From Stratiolaelaps scimitus (taxonomy: Eukaryota > Arthropoda > Arachnida > Mesostigmata > Laelapidae): 64,000 bases of DNA. The notes under the pieces are model-generated. The model was not told the DNA's origin. It saw only the letters and a program-made list of their open reading frames with translations, and ran no database searches. Both the position numbers and the translations under genes were made by a program. The stretch is from assembly GCA_019614645.1 (NCBI GenBank), contig JABWDB010000015.1, positions 4,086,501 through 4,150,500 of the forward strand, written 5' to 3'. Position 1 is the stretch's first letter; every line of letters starts with the position of its first letter. Of this stretch, positions 49,444-62,160 are shown piece after piece.

Positions 49444-50900
49444 AGGGCAGTCCTGACATTATCATCGATGCCGACCCTGTGAGCGATTTGGTCCCTCGGC
49501 AACTTGCCAAGGAGCTCTACTTCGCCATCAAAGAGAATCAGCTGAGATGCTTGCCTGACAATCAAGCGTTCTTCGCCGAGTTGCTTCATTGCCTCCGGTA
49601 TAAGTTTAGACGCAATGGTACGATATATTTTTTATATATATATATATAGGCAATCGCGTGATCTATTGTAAAGCGACACATCATCAACTTCGAATAAAAG
49701 CTTAACTCAACTTGGACTGGATGTATATTACTACTAATCTCCAACAGTTGTAAATGACGCCATCTAGGTCACTCGTGATCGCTGAATTTCTCCCGATCGA
49801 TTTTTTCTCATTTTATTTGACAACTCAGAAGCGAAATGGCAGCCCCCAACCCAACATCCCGAACTTATCAAGCACTTGCAAGCACTAGCGGGACTCGAGG
49901 AGTGGGCGAGGATGGCGTTTCATTCGAGGTCGCTCGAGACCCCGCTGATAGCGTTCTTGCACTTTTGGGCGCGTTATCAAGAGGCCGACGCCGATGCTCA
50001 ATCTCCGAGAAGTACGACGTGTCTGCCCTTTACACTATACGAAAACAGGAAGGTAATTGCCATAATGATGATTTATTAAGTGATTAGTGATACACATTCA
50101 TTCTCACATGCACAGGCACACACACACATACAAGTGCCAATGGTGCCAACAGGGACAATAAACAATGTGCACTGAGCCTCCCTTCAGGATCGTACGTGCG
50201 GCACGGCACGTATTCGATTTGAATTGAATTGAACTATTCGACGTATACTTTACGGGGATTGTTTTTCGACCGCAGGACTAACAAATTCATACCTACAGTA
50301 GTACAATCTCGTAGATGAGTTGGATATACGGTTAGCGTGTTGGTGCTTGTATTTGATTGCCGCTGGCTGGACGAGGCGGCTTCCGCGCGCGGGGGGGGGG
50401 GGGTCACTTGTTCAAATGGTCACGTCCGGGTCGTTTTTTGTCGTGGTGCAACCCAAAACAGTCCTGGGCGCAGGGACGCCCCACAGTGGCGTGGGAATTT
50501 CCAAAGATGATTAATGTCGAAGGTGCATGTTCAGGTTATCTACCTAATGAAGACGATGAAAATCATTACTATGCAAATCAAACTCCACTAACTGACACCG
50601 ATTACAGTCGTTCATTAAGGTCCTCGATGAACTGTTGGCGTATGCTGAGCACCGAGACAATGGATATTTGAATTACATCCGCGCCAAGATTCTGTTGCGT
50701 TTAGGTAGGAAATCGGATGCTCGAGAAGCTCTTCTAACGAGTATCAATCAGGTGCCGTGCAATTGGCTCTCGTGGACAATGCTGCACAAATTTGTCGAGA
50801 GCAAGGAAGACCTCGCTGAGGTAAGTTCGACCAGCAGACGAAAGACCGTTTCGAGCAGGCTCATGGGACCTCACGATGCAACTCTTCGTCTTAGGAAGCG

Positions 50901-50943
<43 letters not shown>

Positions 50944-53599
50944 TGATTTTTCAATGTCGTCGCCGTCTAAGCATTGAGAAAATACGACAAATTCGACTGC
51001 TACTAGCATGTTTATCAGACGATGATAGTTTAGTTTAGCATATAGACATCTATATGCACACATCATACAGTAAAATTTCAACGTTTTTTTTTCGCTATTT
51101 GTTTACTAAATTTTATTGTTAATGAAACTTTTTTAATTGCAGTTTTACAATGTTCAAGTTCTATTTCTTGTATGTCAGGTTTATTTCATGTACAGCAATC
51201 CTTTTAAGGCTACACGTTCTTCCACAGATATCAGCCCTACTCTGTCGGCACTGGTTGAAACGCCTTTTCATGGCTGATGTTCGGAGCGCGATTCTTCCAT
51301 TTACTAACGACGAGGATATAACCTACGTCTATAAGGAGATGCTGGATACGTTCAAGGATTCGCCGTACATTCTCGCTCAAATGGCCCTTTTACAGCAGAG
51401 TCAACGCCAGGTGTGCGCCGCGATCGAGCTCTTTAAAAAGGTGTTGGTCCGACTCAAAGGTTTCCTGGTGTTTCTCCTCGCCAAGTATTTCTAGCGAAGA
51501 TGTTTTGTGCATGCGTCTGGCTAATTATTTAGTGATATGATGATGTCTTTCGGCATCTGCTAATTAGTGTGATTTGAAAGGTTTGTAACAGCGATGACGA
51601 TGGCGCAGATATGCATGTGACTATATTCATCGGAGTAATTAATGCCTAGTAATTTCAGCGTCGGGGGTGGCGCGGAACCCGGGTGTCGTGAGTGAGCTTT
51701 CGTGAGCCCCACACTTGTCACTGAGGCTGCTTGACACATTAGGCAGCAGCCCTGGGACACCCCCATAAAATGGAGAGATATATATCTATTCGCAAACATG
51801 TCGACGGAATTCCCCTTTCGAGCGATTTCAGCCTGAATCAAAAATGAATGCATTATATAATACATTGAATTTTTGCATTGCGCGTGCGCCGTTTCAAATT
51901 CACGACGATGCCTGCGGGCGATGGTTGTTTTTCTCTCGAAGAGAATCTCCCCGCCGTCTCTTACTGGGAGCATTGTTAGCGGGCGACCAGCTGCTCTCTA
52001 CGGAATGGGTCTGTATTGTTTTTAACCCGCAATACGTAATATTTGTATGCCCAGCAGAGTGTGATACGTCGCCGGAACGACCATAACGGCGTACCCGGTG
52101 TTTCTCACGTGTATTTTCAGGTCCGCTCGATAGATCCGTACCGGCTTCAGCAGTTGGACGTCTATTCCAACTTGCTCTATGTACGCCATTGTGAAGCCGA
52201 GCTGACATATCTCGCTCACTTCTGTGAGGACGTTAATAAATACAGCAAAGAGACGTGTGCGGTTATCGCGAATTTCTTCTCCTTGCTGTGAGTACCTGCC
52301 GATCTTTGCCGATGATTTGGCTGTTTGTTTTGCTGGTTTCGTGATTTCAGCTGGGTCCTCATTGATAGTTTGGAACACCCATACCACAGACCCTATACCA
52401 CAGACCGATTGGATGAGGTTGGTGTCCGATCTTAACATCGTTTGGCTATTGCCATTTGACACAAATGTATGACCTCAACGCAGTCGAGCAGAATGTGAAG
52501 TCAAACAGCCAATACAATATGTACATATATACACCACATCCACTGTGTATGTTAGTATTAGTAAATCATCGAAATAATCACAAGTTAGTTCCTGTTGCCG
52601 TCTTAAGCGCACGCGAATTAACACGCAGTATATACCTATCAGTCCTTCCCCACCAAACACCTCCCCACTTCACAGGGGAACTCTTTAGCTGTAGTGAGGG
52701 AACGAATCTCGCGAGGGAGCGAGCCCTCGCGAGAGAGAGAGAACTTGAGCATTGTGGAAATTGCGGTTCCTTTAATAAACCAATGAAACATCTTTACCTT
52801 TCTCGTTGTAATTTACAGTGGCGAGCACGACAAATCAATTGAGTACTATCGGCGGGCATTGACGATCGACCCTGAGTACACGCAAGGCTGGACGCTCATG
52901 GGTCACGAGGGTGTCGAAGTCAAGTGCACAGCATTGGCCCTCGAGGCGTACCGTAACGCGGCATCAATCGACGAGCGCGACTATCACGCGTGGTACGGCC
53001 TGGGTCAGCTGTTCGAGGTGATGAAGATGCCCTATTACGCTCTCAAGTACCATCAGAGGGCGCACACGCTCCGGCCATCCGACTCGCGCATCCTCGTCGC
53101 GATGGCCGACTGCTACCAGATGATCGAGGAGTTTGACTGTGCGAAGAAGTGCTTCTACAAAGCCTACCAGACCGGTGACATCGAGGGCATGGTGCTGCAC
53201 AATCTAGCCAAGCTGCACGAGAAGCTCGGAGAGACGGAGCTGATGCGTGAGTGCTTCCGCAAGTTCCTTGACGAGTGCGCGGAGCGGAAGATGACCGATA
53301 CCGAGGAGCAGGGTGAGGCGCTCATTTACCTGGCGAACGCCTTCCTAGAGGAGGGCAAGCTGGACGAGGCGGGATCGTACGCGCAGAGGGCCTTTGAGTA
53401 TCCCCCGAGACGCGAGCAAGCCAAGATGGTTATCAAGCAAGTTTCGGCCGCACGAGATGCAGAGTGTGTTGCTGCTGCTGCTGCTGCCGCTGCGGCTGCT
53501 GCGGCTGCTACGGCTGCTGCGGCTGCTACGGCTGATGGCAGTTCGGCTACGAGGTCAGGGCGAAGGCGCTTGCCGATGTTTAGGTTGACGTCGCCTTAG
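49444..53599 (+). CDS. CDC23: CDC23/APC8, anaphase-promoting complex subunit, copy 2 (exons 2-7; first exon not found)
   Basis: Plus-strand coding exons: 49444-49617, 49829-50052, 50608-50820, 51228-51440, 52121-52287 and 52819-53599, with outgoing phases 1,0,0,0,2. They encode 589 residues with no internal stop. Splice phases are identical to copy 1, and the exons of 213, 213 and 167 bases have exactly the same lengths. Identity to copy 1 by hand count is 47/71, 54/71 and 48/55 in those three exons. Diagnostic stretches are LVPRQLAKELYFAIKENQ, ISALLCRHWLKRLF, IDPYRLQQLDVYSNLLYVR, WTLMGHE and RDYHAWYGLGQLFEV. Exon 2 starts at an AG acceptor in phase 1, so a short exon with the ATG lies upstream, unplaced. 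The C-terminus differs from copy 1: a run of about 20 Ala/Thr residues encoded by a GCT-type repeat, then a basic tail ending FRLTSP. A SINE tail sits in intron 6 just before exon 7. The role is as for copy 1; specialisation between the copies is unknown. Confidence 0.91.
50326..50430 (+). repeat. Possible tRNA-like SINE head with a 13-base G run, in CDC23 copy 2 intron 3
   Basis: GGTTAGCGTGTTGGTGC resembles an A-box and CTTGTTCAAATGG resembles a B-box. They flank a GC-rich segment with an uninterrupted run of 13 G at 50391-50403. This head differs from the main SINE family in the window. The call is tentative. Confidence 0.3.
50906..50939. repeat. (TA)n microsatellite in CDC23 copy 2 intron 4
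   Basis: A pure TA tract of about 34 bases. Confidence 0.95.
52690..52800 (+). mobile_element. SINE copy in the last intron of CDC23 copy 2
   Basis: The tail contains GAACTTGAGCATTGTGGAAA and TTCCTTTAATAAACCAATGA, matching the tails at 16160 and 28740. A degenerate B-box (GAGCGAGCCC) lies upstream. The element is in the sense orientation, its AATAAA is at 52774-52779, and its tail ends about 20 bases before the exon 7 acceptor at 52818. Confidence 0.72.
53467..53535 (+). repeat. GCT-type trinucleotide repeat encoding polyalanine in CDC23 copy 2
   Basis: Imperfect GCT/GCG/ACG codons encode a run of about 20 alanines broken by single Thr residues near the C-terminus. Copy 1 has no such run at this position. 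Confidence 0.9.
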
Positions 53600-53774
53600 C
53601 CGAAATCGATCTGTGGCGCTATAGTGTTGAATTATTTTCTATCAATCGGGTTAAACGGCTAATTATGAGCCGTTATAGTATATGGAATAGTAAAATTTCG
53701 TCGAAGGTGACAGCTCATAGCCAAACGCCTGTTACGAACAGTTACCAGAGTGTATATATATTACATAAGGGTGC

Positions 53775-53819
<45 letters not shown>

Positions 53820-56800
53820 ATTATTTTATTTATAATTCATAAAACTGACCGTTCTAGTTGAATCGAACTGCTGAATGCGAACTCTTGTTTTCATTAAGCT
53901 CGTTGACAGTTCGACTCGGAAGCATCCATTCGGGGCGTTTGTTAGAAATATAGTGCCCTGTGATATAGTACCCGTTGTACCTATGAGGACGTTCACTCGC
54001 TAAGTCATAGCTACTTTACGAGGCTAGACCGTGTTTAGCCTAATTTGCAATATGCTTTATGGCGAATATTTTCGAAGTTACCGAATTCACGTGGTCCACA
54101 CTCGGCCATCAAAGGGTGCAAAGCAGATATTGTTTGCGCGAAGGGGCTAGCTTCACGACTAGCTGACGTCGGATCGTGGTGCTACAGAGGTACCTTGTAA
54201 TACCTTAATTGCGCCTGTCACAAGAGGCAATTCGATAAGGTGAACCAGTAATAATAGGATATATAGACATTCCCGGGGGGCGGGGGAGGCTGTTTCAATC
54301 CGTAGATGTTCATGTAAACTCTATGATCGGTTGAAGAGGCTCCAACTTTCAATCATTCGGAGAGTGCCCGGGCCAGTTGGAAGACACGGGTCGCCAATTA
54401 CGCTGCAGGTACACTGGTGCTACTAATACTAACGAGAAGAAGGCGCTTAGACAAAATGACAATTTGACGGAAATCTCAATTCCCCGACGTGTTGAGCCGA
54501 CAGTTCTCGGTCGGCTTTGAATTTGCTCGTTGCGTCGGCCACGAAACGAAGCGAGTGGCGTGTGAACACAAACCATTGTCTTTTTTTTTTTTCATATAGC
54601 TATATTTTACACAATACAGTGCAAAAGTAAATGTTAAGTAAGTTATTTCTTCGCTCTATACATACGCCTATGTCAGCCCTCTCTGGTCAAAATCGAACAG
54701 GAGATAGATCACTCATATATATTTATCTTTATGAAGCTTTTTCGGTACGCTAATCGGGCGGTTTGGATCATGACACGTGAAAGAAAGATTTAATGAGTCT
54801 TATCCATTAGGTAATCTAGATACTACGGAAGGGAGACATATATTCGTCGTATCGCTCCACCCTACGCCAGTCTCCATTACATCGTGCTGCAGCTATCGAA
54901 TGCCGCCGCCTCCTCAAAAAAACGCCCTGTTTTACGCGAGTGCGAGATCTACTTATCTCGCGCGTACATACTGCAAATCTCTCTCTCGGTCTCTCTCTCA
55001 TAACATCTCTACCTTATCTCATTTGTGAGGAATTTTTGTCTCAGTCGCGTGTGCTGGCCCCGTGACAGGCCGTCCCACTCAGCCTAAGCCGCTGTGGCAG
55101 GCCCATCGCGAGGACATCGCGAGCGGAGCGCGCCACTTGGCCGCCACCCAATTCTGCACAATCGAGCTGCCGCCAGTTGTATTAGATTGTATTCTACCTG
55201 GTATTAAGTGGCTAGCTGGCCGTCTGACTATCCGGTGTACCCAAGCAGGGCGGGTCGCGACACAAATGTCAACTAGACACATATACAAACACACATCTAC
55301 ATTGTAGGTGTGCTGTGAGGCACAGTAAAGGCCGAACACTAGCGCCTTGCGGAGCGCCCCACCCGATGCCAGCTGGTCTGGCCTGCCCAGGCTGACGGGG
55401 GCCCCTCCCTTGGCCAGAAGACACCTACTGCTACGGCAGCGGCCGCCGCAGCCGCTACCACCACCACCACCACTGGCCACAGTGGAACTCGGCTTTGCTC
55501 CATTCTGGCCTGGACTGGCAAGCAGCACGAGGCAGCGTTAGTCCCTCTCCACGCGGCGGCCCGACGCAAACAACAGCAGCAGCAGCAGCGACAGCTGTGA
55601 CGACGGCCAGCCCGATCTCTCTCTCTCTCTCCCTCTACCTCCCTCCCTCTCTCTCTCAAACTTTCCCTGTGTGTATTACTACAATATGTCTATGAACGTG
55701 CTTGTCCCTCTATGAGTGTGTTTTTGCTGCTGCTTCTCGGCGTCGAGACCCAGTGTGTCCGCCTGGTGTCGCCACTCGCCGACGGCGCTAGCGTCCCCCT
55801 CCGTCTTGCCAGCGCCGGCTACCGTACCCGAGCAGAGTCTATATAGCCTGTGTCGCACGAGGGACAACGGTGGGTCGCGAGCTAAGGAGTAATATAGGCA
55901 CGGCTAGTCAGCCCCGGCTGATGTGGTGCGCGGTCCAGGGCAGCTATTGCCATTGCTTCGATATACTGCCGCCGGCACTAATGCTTCGGCACTAACATGA
56001 CGAGCACACACACACACGCGCGCGCGCGCGCAAATAGACCCTCAAACAGACAGATCGACGGACACAGCCCCATTCGACGGACGGACACGGCCCCGTTCGA
56101 CCCTCAGAGGGACACAGCCAGACACTGGCCCGAAAAGCCAGACACACACGAGCTCACAAACGAAACAAACGAACGAGAGACACACCCACGGCGGTTGACG
56201 GTGAGAGAGAGAGCGACGGCACGAGAAGGAAAGGGGACCGAGGAAAGGGCGCTTGAGTGGCGGTGTCAGCCAGAGGCTGAGAGTCAGCCGGCCGAGGGAG
56301 CCGCCGCCGCCGCCTCCGCCGCCGCAGGCGCTGCCAGCGCTCGTTGCGATTGATCGAAGAAAGGAAGGGAGCAAGCAAGCGATGGGGGAGGGACCGTAGA
56401 GAAGAACGGTGAGACAGGCGAACGCGCGAGCGACCAGCGAGTGATATGGGCACCTACCTAGCGGTGGCACGGAGCAGAGTGGCGTCGTCGTAGCCCAGCA
56501 GCTGAGCGGGTAGAGACGCGCTTGCCAGCCGCGGTTGACAGAGGCAGACAGTTGGACAGACAGCGGGCCGAGAGGCCGAGAAAGAGAGAGAGTGTGTGTG
56601 TGTCTACTAGGCAGGCAAAGGCGAAAACATCAAGCGCGGAGCGGGACGGACCGAGCTCATACCCCCACCTAGCCCGTCCCCTCAGTGGAAGGGGGGGGCG
56701 CTCGCTCACCGAGAGAAGCACAACACGGTGCGCTGCTGGCGCTACCGCTGGTGCTGCCGCCGCCGCCGCTCGTCGTCGTCGTGTGCTCACAGTGTGCTGC

Positions 56801-59800
56801 GCTGTGCTGCTCGCACTGTCGACGGAGCCACAGCGAGCGCCGGGCGACACTGTGCTGCCGGACGTCATCCAGCGCGGCGGCGTTCGCTTCTTTGCGTGGT
56901 GCTGCTGCTCGCTGTTTTACTCTAAGTATATATATATATATATCTGTAGGTGGATGGCTTTCCGTTCACTTAAGTGAGCAATGAGTGAGTGTTTGTCTCT
57001 CGGTGAAAAGCGGCGAAAAAGGGAACTATGTGATTCCTCTGTGCTGTCTCGCGACTGCCTGTCTGCCCTTCTCCACCATAGATTTCTCTCGCAGGAATAG
57101 TTCTCGGCGGTCTGGCAGATCACTGTCTCAGAGCGCTGTGGGGACAGATCGTGTGTAGCAGTGTGTACAGCTTGTACGGCCGGCGCAGGTGGCGACCGCG
57201 GTGTACAGATACGGTGTAGATATGGTGGTTGCAGAAGTTCAACAACGTTGTGGTTCTCTGCTGAAGTTCTCCTAAAGTAGAACTGTTCGAGCAGTGAACT
57301 ATTGGACGGGAGCGAACGACAAGAATCAGCAGCATAGCAGTGCCGGCACGAACAGCTGTAGGGAAAGTGCGGAGAGCGCATCTATGTGCCGCTGCTCGTT
57401 GGTGGCGTGATTTCGAGACGGAGCGTGTTACAGCGAACATGTCCCTATTGTCGGTCACCGCTGGGGTTGCCGCCTTGAAGTAGGTGCGTCCAGTGGATAA
57501 AGTGGACGGAATACAGTGGGCTGGAGTTTGCGACCTGCTCCACACCCGGAGCCAGTGCGAGAGAGAGAAAAGAAGATCACAGGATCGATTGAGTGTATCG
57601 AGAGAGAAAAGAAGATCACAGGATCGATTGAGTGTATCCGAAAGTAGTAGTGTGTATGATCAACGGCGGCGGTGGCGGCGACAACGAAGATTGGAATACC
57701 GGTGTTCTACGACGAATCATTGATAGGGGGGTAGGGTGAGGTGGATCCCATTTAAAGTTGTCGGTGCTTGCCTGCACCGACACCGGCAACGCAAGCCGGT
57801 TCTTGGCCACGCACACCGCTCTACAGCAAATACCGCCGTCTGGGCGGTGATAGTGAGTTGGGCGTTGCGGGGGAAGAGACACGAGATATCTGTGGGGCGG
57901 ACATGGTCGTTCATTGTCCACCGCAGGCTACGTCCATTCAGGATTGGCCACTCCGCTCGAGCGCAACCTGAACGAGAACGACCTGCCCCGGTGTCGGCTA
58001 CGGGAGCCCGTGCCAGTCGGCCTGCTGCAGTAGCGTGGACCGCGTTCGCTATACGTAGAGTAAACGCAACAGGGGAGCGTGGGGCGTACTCCCACCCAGC
58101 CTCGAATCCCTTCGCTGAGCGAACTGGCCAGCGAGCAATGATACTCGCCCGACAATAGAGTGGGCAGGGCATACAAGGTAGCAGCTACGGGAGCAACGAA
58201 CAGCATTCCGAGTCGACTCGAGTCGGGCGTCACAAGTAGCACCGCAATGTAACAACAACAGCAAGCACAACAACGACGACGACGAACAACAACAACTACA
58301 AGAAGCTATATCATCGGAGGAGGAGAGGATCCTGCCATTCGTAGTTAGAGTATCTTCAGGTAACTAACAGGCCCCGCGGTGTTACTCTTCGGCAGGAAGA
58401 GTTGGAGGAAATTGAAAAATAAAGAGAAAGGAAATTGAAGAAGCTTATGCCTTTTACCTGTGTGAACGCGACCGGTGCTGCTGCTGCTGCCGGCGGCGGC
58501 GACCAAAGTGTACGTTGCGCGGTGTGATATAAGCCAATTTTGTACGTGTACATCATACACAAGTGGAGAGTGCCTATCGTAGCGGATCGGGAAGATGGAT
58601 GTGGGCGCCGATATTTCTCTGGATCTAATGAATCTACTGTTAATTACTGTTCGTTGTGCCTTAGTGGGTGTGTAACCGATCGTCTGGAGAAAGGGCGGCC
58701 AGCGATAACGAATGTATAGCAAAACGCAAACGCCAGGGAAATCCTCGCCCCTCGGCGTAGTCTGTCAACGTAGCTAAATCGGTGTTGAAGGATAACAACA
58801 ACAACAACAACACTCCCTATGGATACAACACGGCCAACCTGTCTCGAGTGTATGTGTCATCTGTGAGGGGAGATTTTCGTCGGGCACATCTACGGATATA
58901 CGTGCATGTGTGTATACGTGCAATAGTTGACAATTTCGTGGTGATTTGTGTTGATGATTTTCCTCTGGCCACCCTTCGCTTTCTCGCTCAGCCTCAGGAT
59001 ACTCGTGGCGTTGCACTCTCTCATCGAATCTGGACAACGGTCACTGAAGCAGTTTACCGCCAGGAAGTGCCTGATCGCGCGGAGAGATAGAGAGAGAGAA
59101 AGAAAGATCGGGGCCGAATACAGGTGCAGCGTGTTTTCAATCTGCTCTGGAATAATCTACAAGGAATCCGACGTCTTCGCATCAAAATGAGGTTCGCAAA
59201 ACAGAAGAACGTAACGACGACTCTCTCCGAGTAGAAGTGGTGGCGGTGGTGATGTTTTTTTTTGTTATAGACGTGTTGACTTTATGGTTAAGTACGAATT
59301 ATAATATTCTGTGAATTACATACGTATACAAGAAAAACGTATGGATTTTCAAGGTAGTATGCTTTAATGGCAAACGCTAATCCATTGCTAATTGGCAATG
59401 CAACCGTGTCTATGGGGAGATTCCGTACGCGGTCTGCTTTGGTGGGGTGGGGCCTCTATAGAGGTGTGTGTTCAAGATGATAAAATGTTACCAAAACTAA
59501 TTCGCAAAGAAACCAATTAAGTTGACAGCCGGCGGTAGCTGACGCAGATGCGCAATAGCGAACAATGCCGCTTTACGTTGACTGCCGATGCGTTTACGCG
59601 GCAGTCTCGACAAAAGACGGCTACATAAACGGTGTAGCTAATTAGAAAAAAAAATGGTAAGTTCAGCCAAATCAAGTATCCGTTAGCTACTTAGCTCCGT
59701 GCTGACCCCGTCCACCGCAGGGGACACAAATCCCGGGGGCTACTTCAAGCAGCGGTAGTGCTGATGTTATGTAACCATTGATCCTACAACGCATTCGGAA

Positions 59801-62037
59801 CATGTAGATAGACCGATAGAGACTAACTCTTACGTGTTGTCGTTTATCGAAACAACAACCTACGCTCGGTACACTTTCATGTTCATATTCGATGAAATAA
59901 TATAGCGCCTTTGTCTATTCCGGCCTCCAGCTCGTCCATGCCCTCACACTGGACGGCACTTCGATGCCGCGCCCGGAATCACGATGGCTGCGGACGCCGC
60001 CGCCGCCACCGCCGCTGTCCAGAGGCCTCGGGCGTGTGCCTCTTCTATAACACATAGTTTTGTTACGGCGGCTGTGGAAAGCAGAGAAAACCGAAAGAGT
60101 TCCATTTATCTCAGGGCGCCCGTCCGACTCTCGCCTTCTCGACTGCTGCTCACCAGCGACGAGATGTTGTACACTCACGTTAATGTTGGGGCATCGCCAT
60201 CTCCCAGCGCTTTTACTATACCAGTAGTGGGCAAGTTGTGTGTGTGTGTGTGTGAGTGTGGCCGTAGTCGAGCGGGCTCGCTCTTTGCCGAGTTGACATT
60301 TAGCATTGCCGAGCTACCGTGCTCACCTCGCTCTGCCAGCCGACGCCGGCCGATTACAATGATGATAGCGGGAGTCGATAGCGCAGCCAGCGTCGGTCTC
60401 GCTGCGGCGCCACATCTGACGACGGTAGACCACTGGCCAGCGACAGAGCGGCCGCCGGCACACGCGCACCGAATCGAGAGAGAGAGAGAGAGAGATATTA
60501 TTTAAACATCGCGACCGGCCGTGAATGACGTAGTCCCTCGTCCCGTGGCGTGCGACTCGAGGCGCACGCCGACCATCTGTGTACGTGACCAGCTGATAGA
60601 GGCTATGTAGCTTGGGGAGCAGGGACGATTGCTTTTGCTGCGCCGCAGAGGCCGCGCCGGGCTGGCCCATACTCGCTGGCCGGCGTACACGGAAACTCGA
60701 ACAGGAGCGACGAGGAATAGAAGAAAAAAAGAAATAATGTGTCCAGTTTGTTCCGTCTTCAAGGCTATTGGCCTTAAAAATAAAGCACATCGAAACGAAA
60801 GATCTTTGTAGAATGGCAGTGGAGGACGATGAACGCTGTTTTGGAGACGGGCTGATTGAGGCTAATGATCGCTGTAGTTGTGTAATAACTAAAGCTTTTA
60901 TTAATTCTCGTGTTACTGTGTGTGTACGATTTATATATTGAAATGGCGTATATTAGGTCGTTCGGAGTTCGTTTGGCTCGTCGATGAAAAAAACGTTGAG
61001 AACTTTTAACTAAAAAATAGAACTAGCTGACTCTGATTATTTTAGTCGAAATCAGAGGTACTTCCTCCCCTTGATTATCTATCTCGCTCCGATCTGAGAG
61101 TGATTCTGAAGGCCGGTACATTTTAAAACTAAGTAAGGTTGGTTCCCGATAGGTTCCTGAGGTGGTACCCAAAGGTATAATAAATCCGAGGCCTGTCACA
61201 GGACAAGGGAACAGCTGAGAGTCGCGCTAACAAAATATTTATCAGTTAGTTTTCCATTTCGCGTTAATAGCTAATTCGTGAAGAAAAGCGATGTTTGCAT
61301 AGTGTTCACAAAGTACTTCACCAGTCACTTTTTTGGAGACACCGTTGATCCCAAGGGCGGCTTAAATCTCAAGGAAAAACCTATGCAGATTGAGTCCATC
61401 GCTGAACATCGTTGGCCTCTACCAAGTTGGTTATTGCAGCCGTACGGCAACCGGTTTAGGGGAAGCTGCAGTTCGTGCCTGCGATTCCTGTGTGATTTGT
61501 CTAGGAATCCTCCGCCCCAGAACTCGAGATGTCGGATTGTAGATCGATATTTTGTTCTTTACGCAGTAACTCGAAGTAATGCTGTTGACGTCCACAGCAA
61601 CAATTATTATCAATTTAGGACAAAAACTATTCGGGCTGGCTGGGGAGGGCCTCTCCTCCGTTCGACGTAAAATCCTCGCCTCGTCCCTCCCAGGTGGCCG
61701 GTACAAATTCACCCAAGGCTCATCCATCGCAACAGTGGTGCGTCTTCGCGAGTTTTTTCTGTTTGCCTATATTCTTGTGTGCTCTTGTGAGTTGCCTTTT
61801 TTCGAATATGCCACACGTGTTTCGATCTGCACCGGAGTCACTTCGTGGGGGGAGCCATTTGGCAGTTTTCTGAATCACCAATGTTTTCGTTATCGCTTCG
61901 TTGCGTGCGAAAATAAGCCAACAAAAAGGCTATAGTTGAGCCTCGACTTTGCCCATAGGCTGCGGTAATTATCACACCTTCGTTAAATGTCCCGCAGTGA
62001 AGTCTCCTCGGTGATCTCCAGCCGCCCGTTTCCAGCC
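53600..62037. other. No recognised gene; CpG-rich promoter-like block at about 55-58.8 kb
   Basis: A TA tract at 53780-53813 lies in the CDC23 copy 2 3' flank. From about 55 to 58.8 kb the sequence is CpG-rich, with CAG/CCG runs, TC and GA tracts (near 55614-55655 and 60476-60494) and many overlapping low-complexity frames. This looks like promoter or 5' untranslated DNA of a gene whose coding exons are outside the window. No exon is supported. Confidence 0.45.
57561..57638. repeat. Perfect 39-base tandem duplication
   Basis: Two directly adjacent identical 39-base units, each containing AAGAAGATCACAGGATCGAT, at 57561-57599 and 57600-57638. Absence of any mismatch points to a recent event or to an assembly artefact. 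Confidence 0.95.
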
Positions 62038-62160
62038 AAGTCTCTGGCTGTATGAAACCAGAGGCCACAGATTCGAGTCCCGCTGCATGACATATCTATG
62101 AGTGAACCTAGACCGCATTGTAAAACTGCACTTCCTTTAATACAACAGTAAATGTTTGTC
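62038..62160 (+). mobile_element. SINE copy, diverged head
   Basis: AAGTCTCTGGCTG and ACCAGAGGCCACAGATTCGA align with the head of the SINE at 28664-28705, including the B-box (GATTCGAGTCC). The tail contains CATTGTAAAACTGCACTTCC and TTTAATACAACAGTAAATG, a diverged form of the family tail. Confidence 0.7.

Noticed and set aside
49431..49617. Starting CDC23 copy 2 at the TTG codon at 49431
   Set aside because: The bases before 49444 are a pyrimidine-rich acceptor ending in CAG. The nearby ATG at 49403 is in another frame and soon stops.
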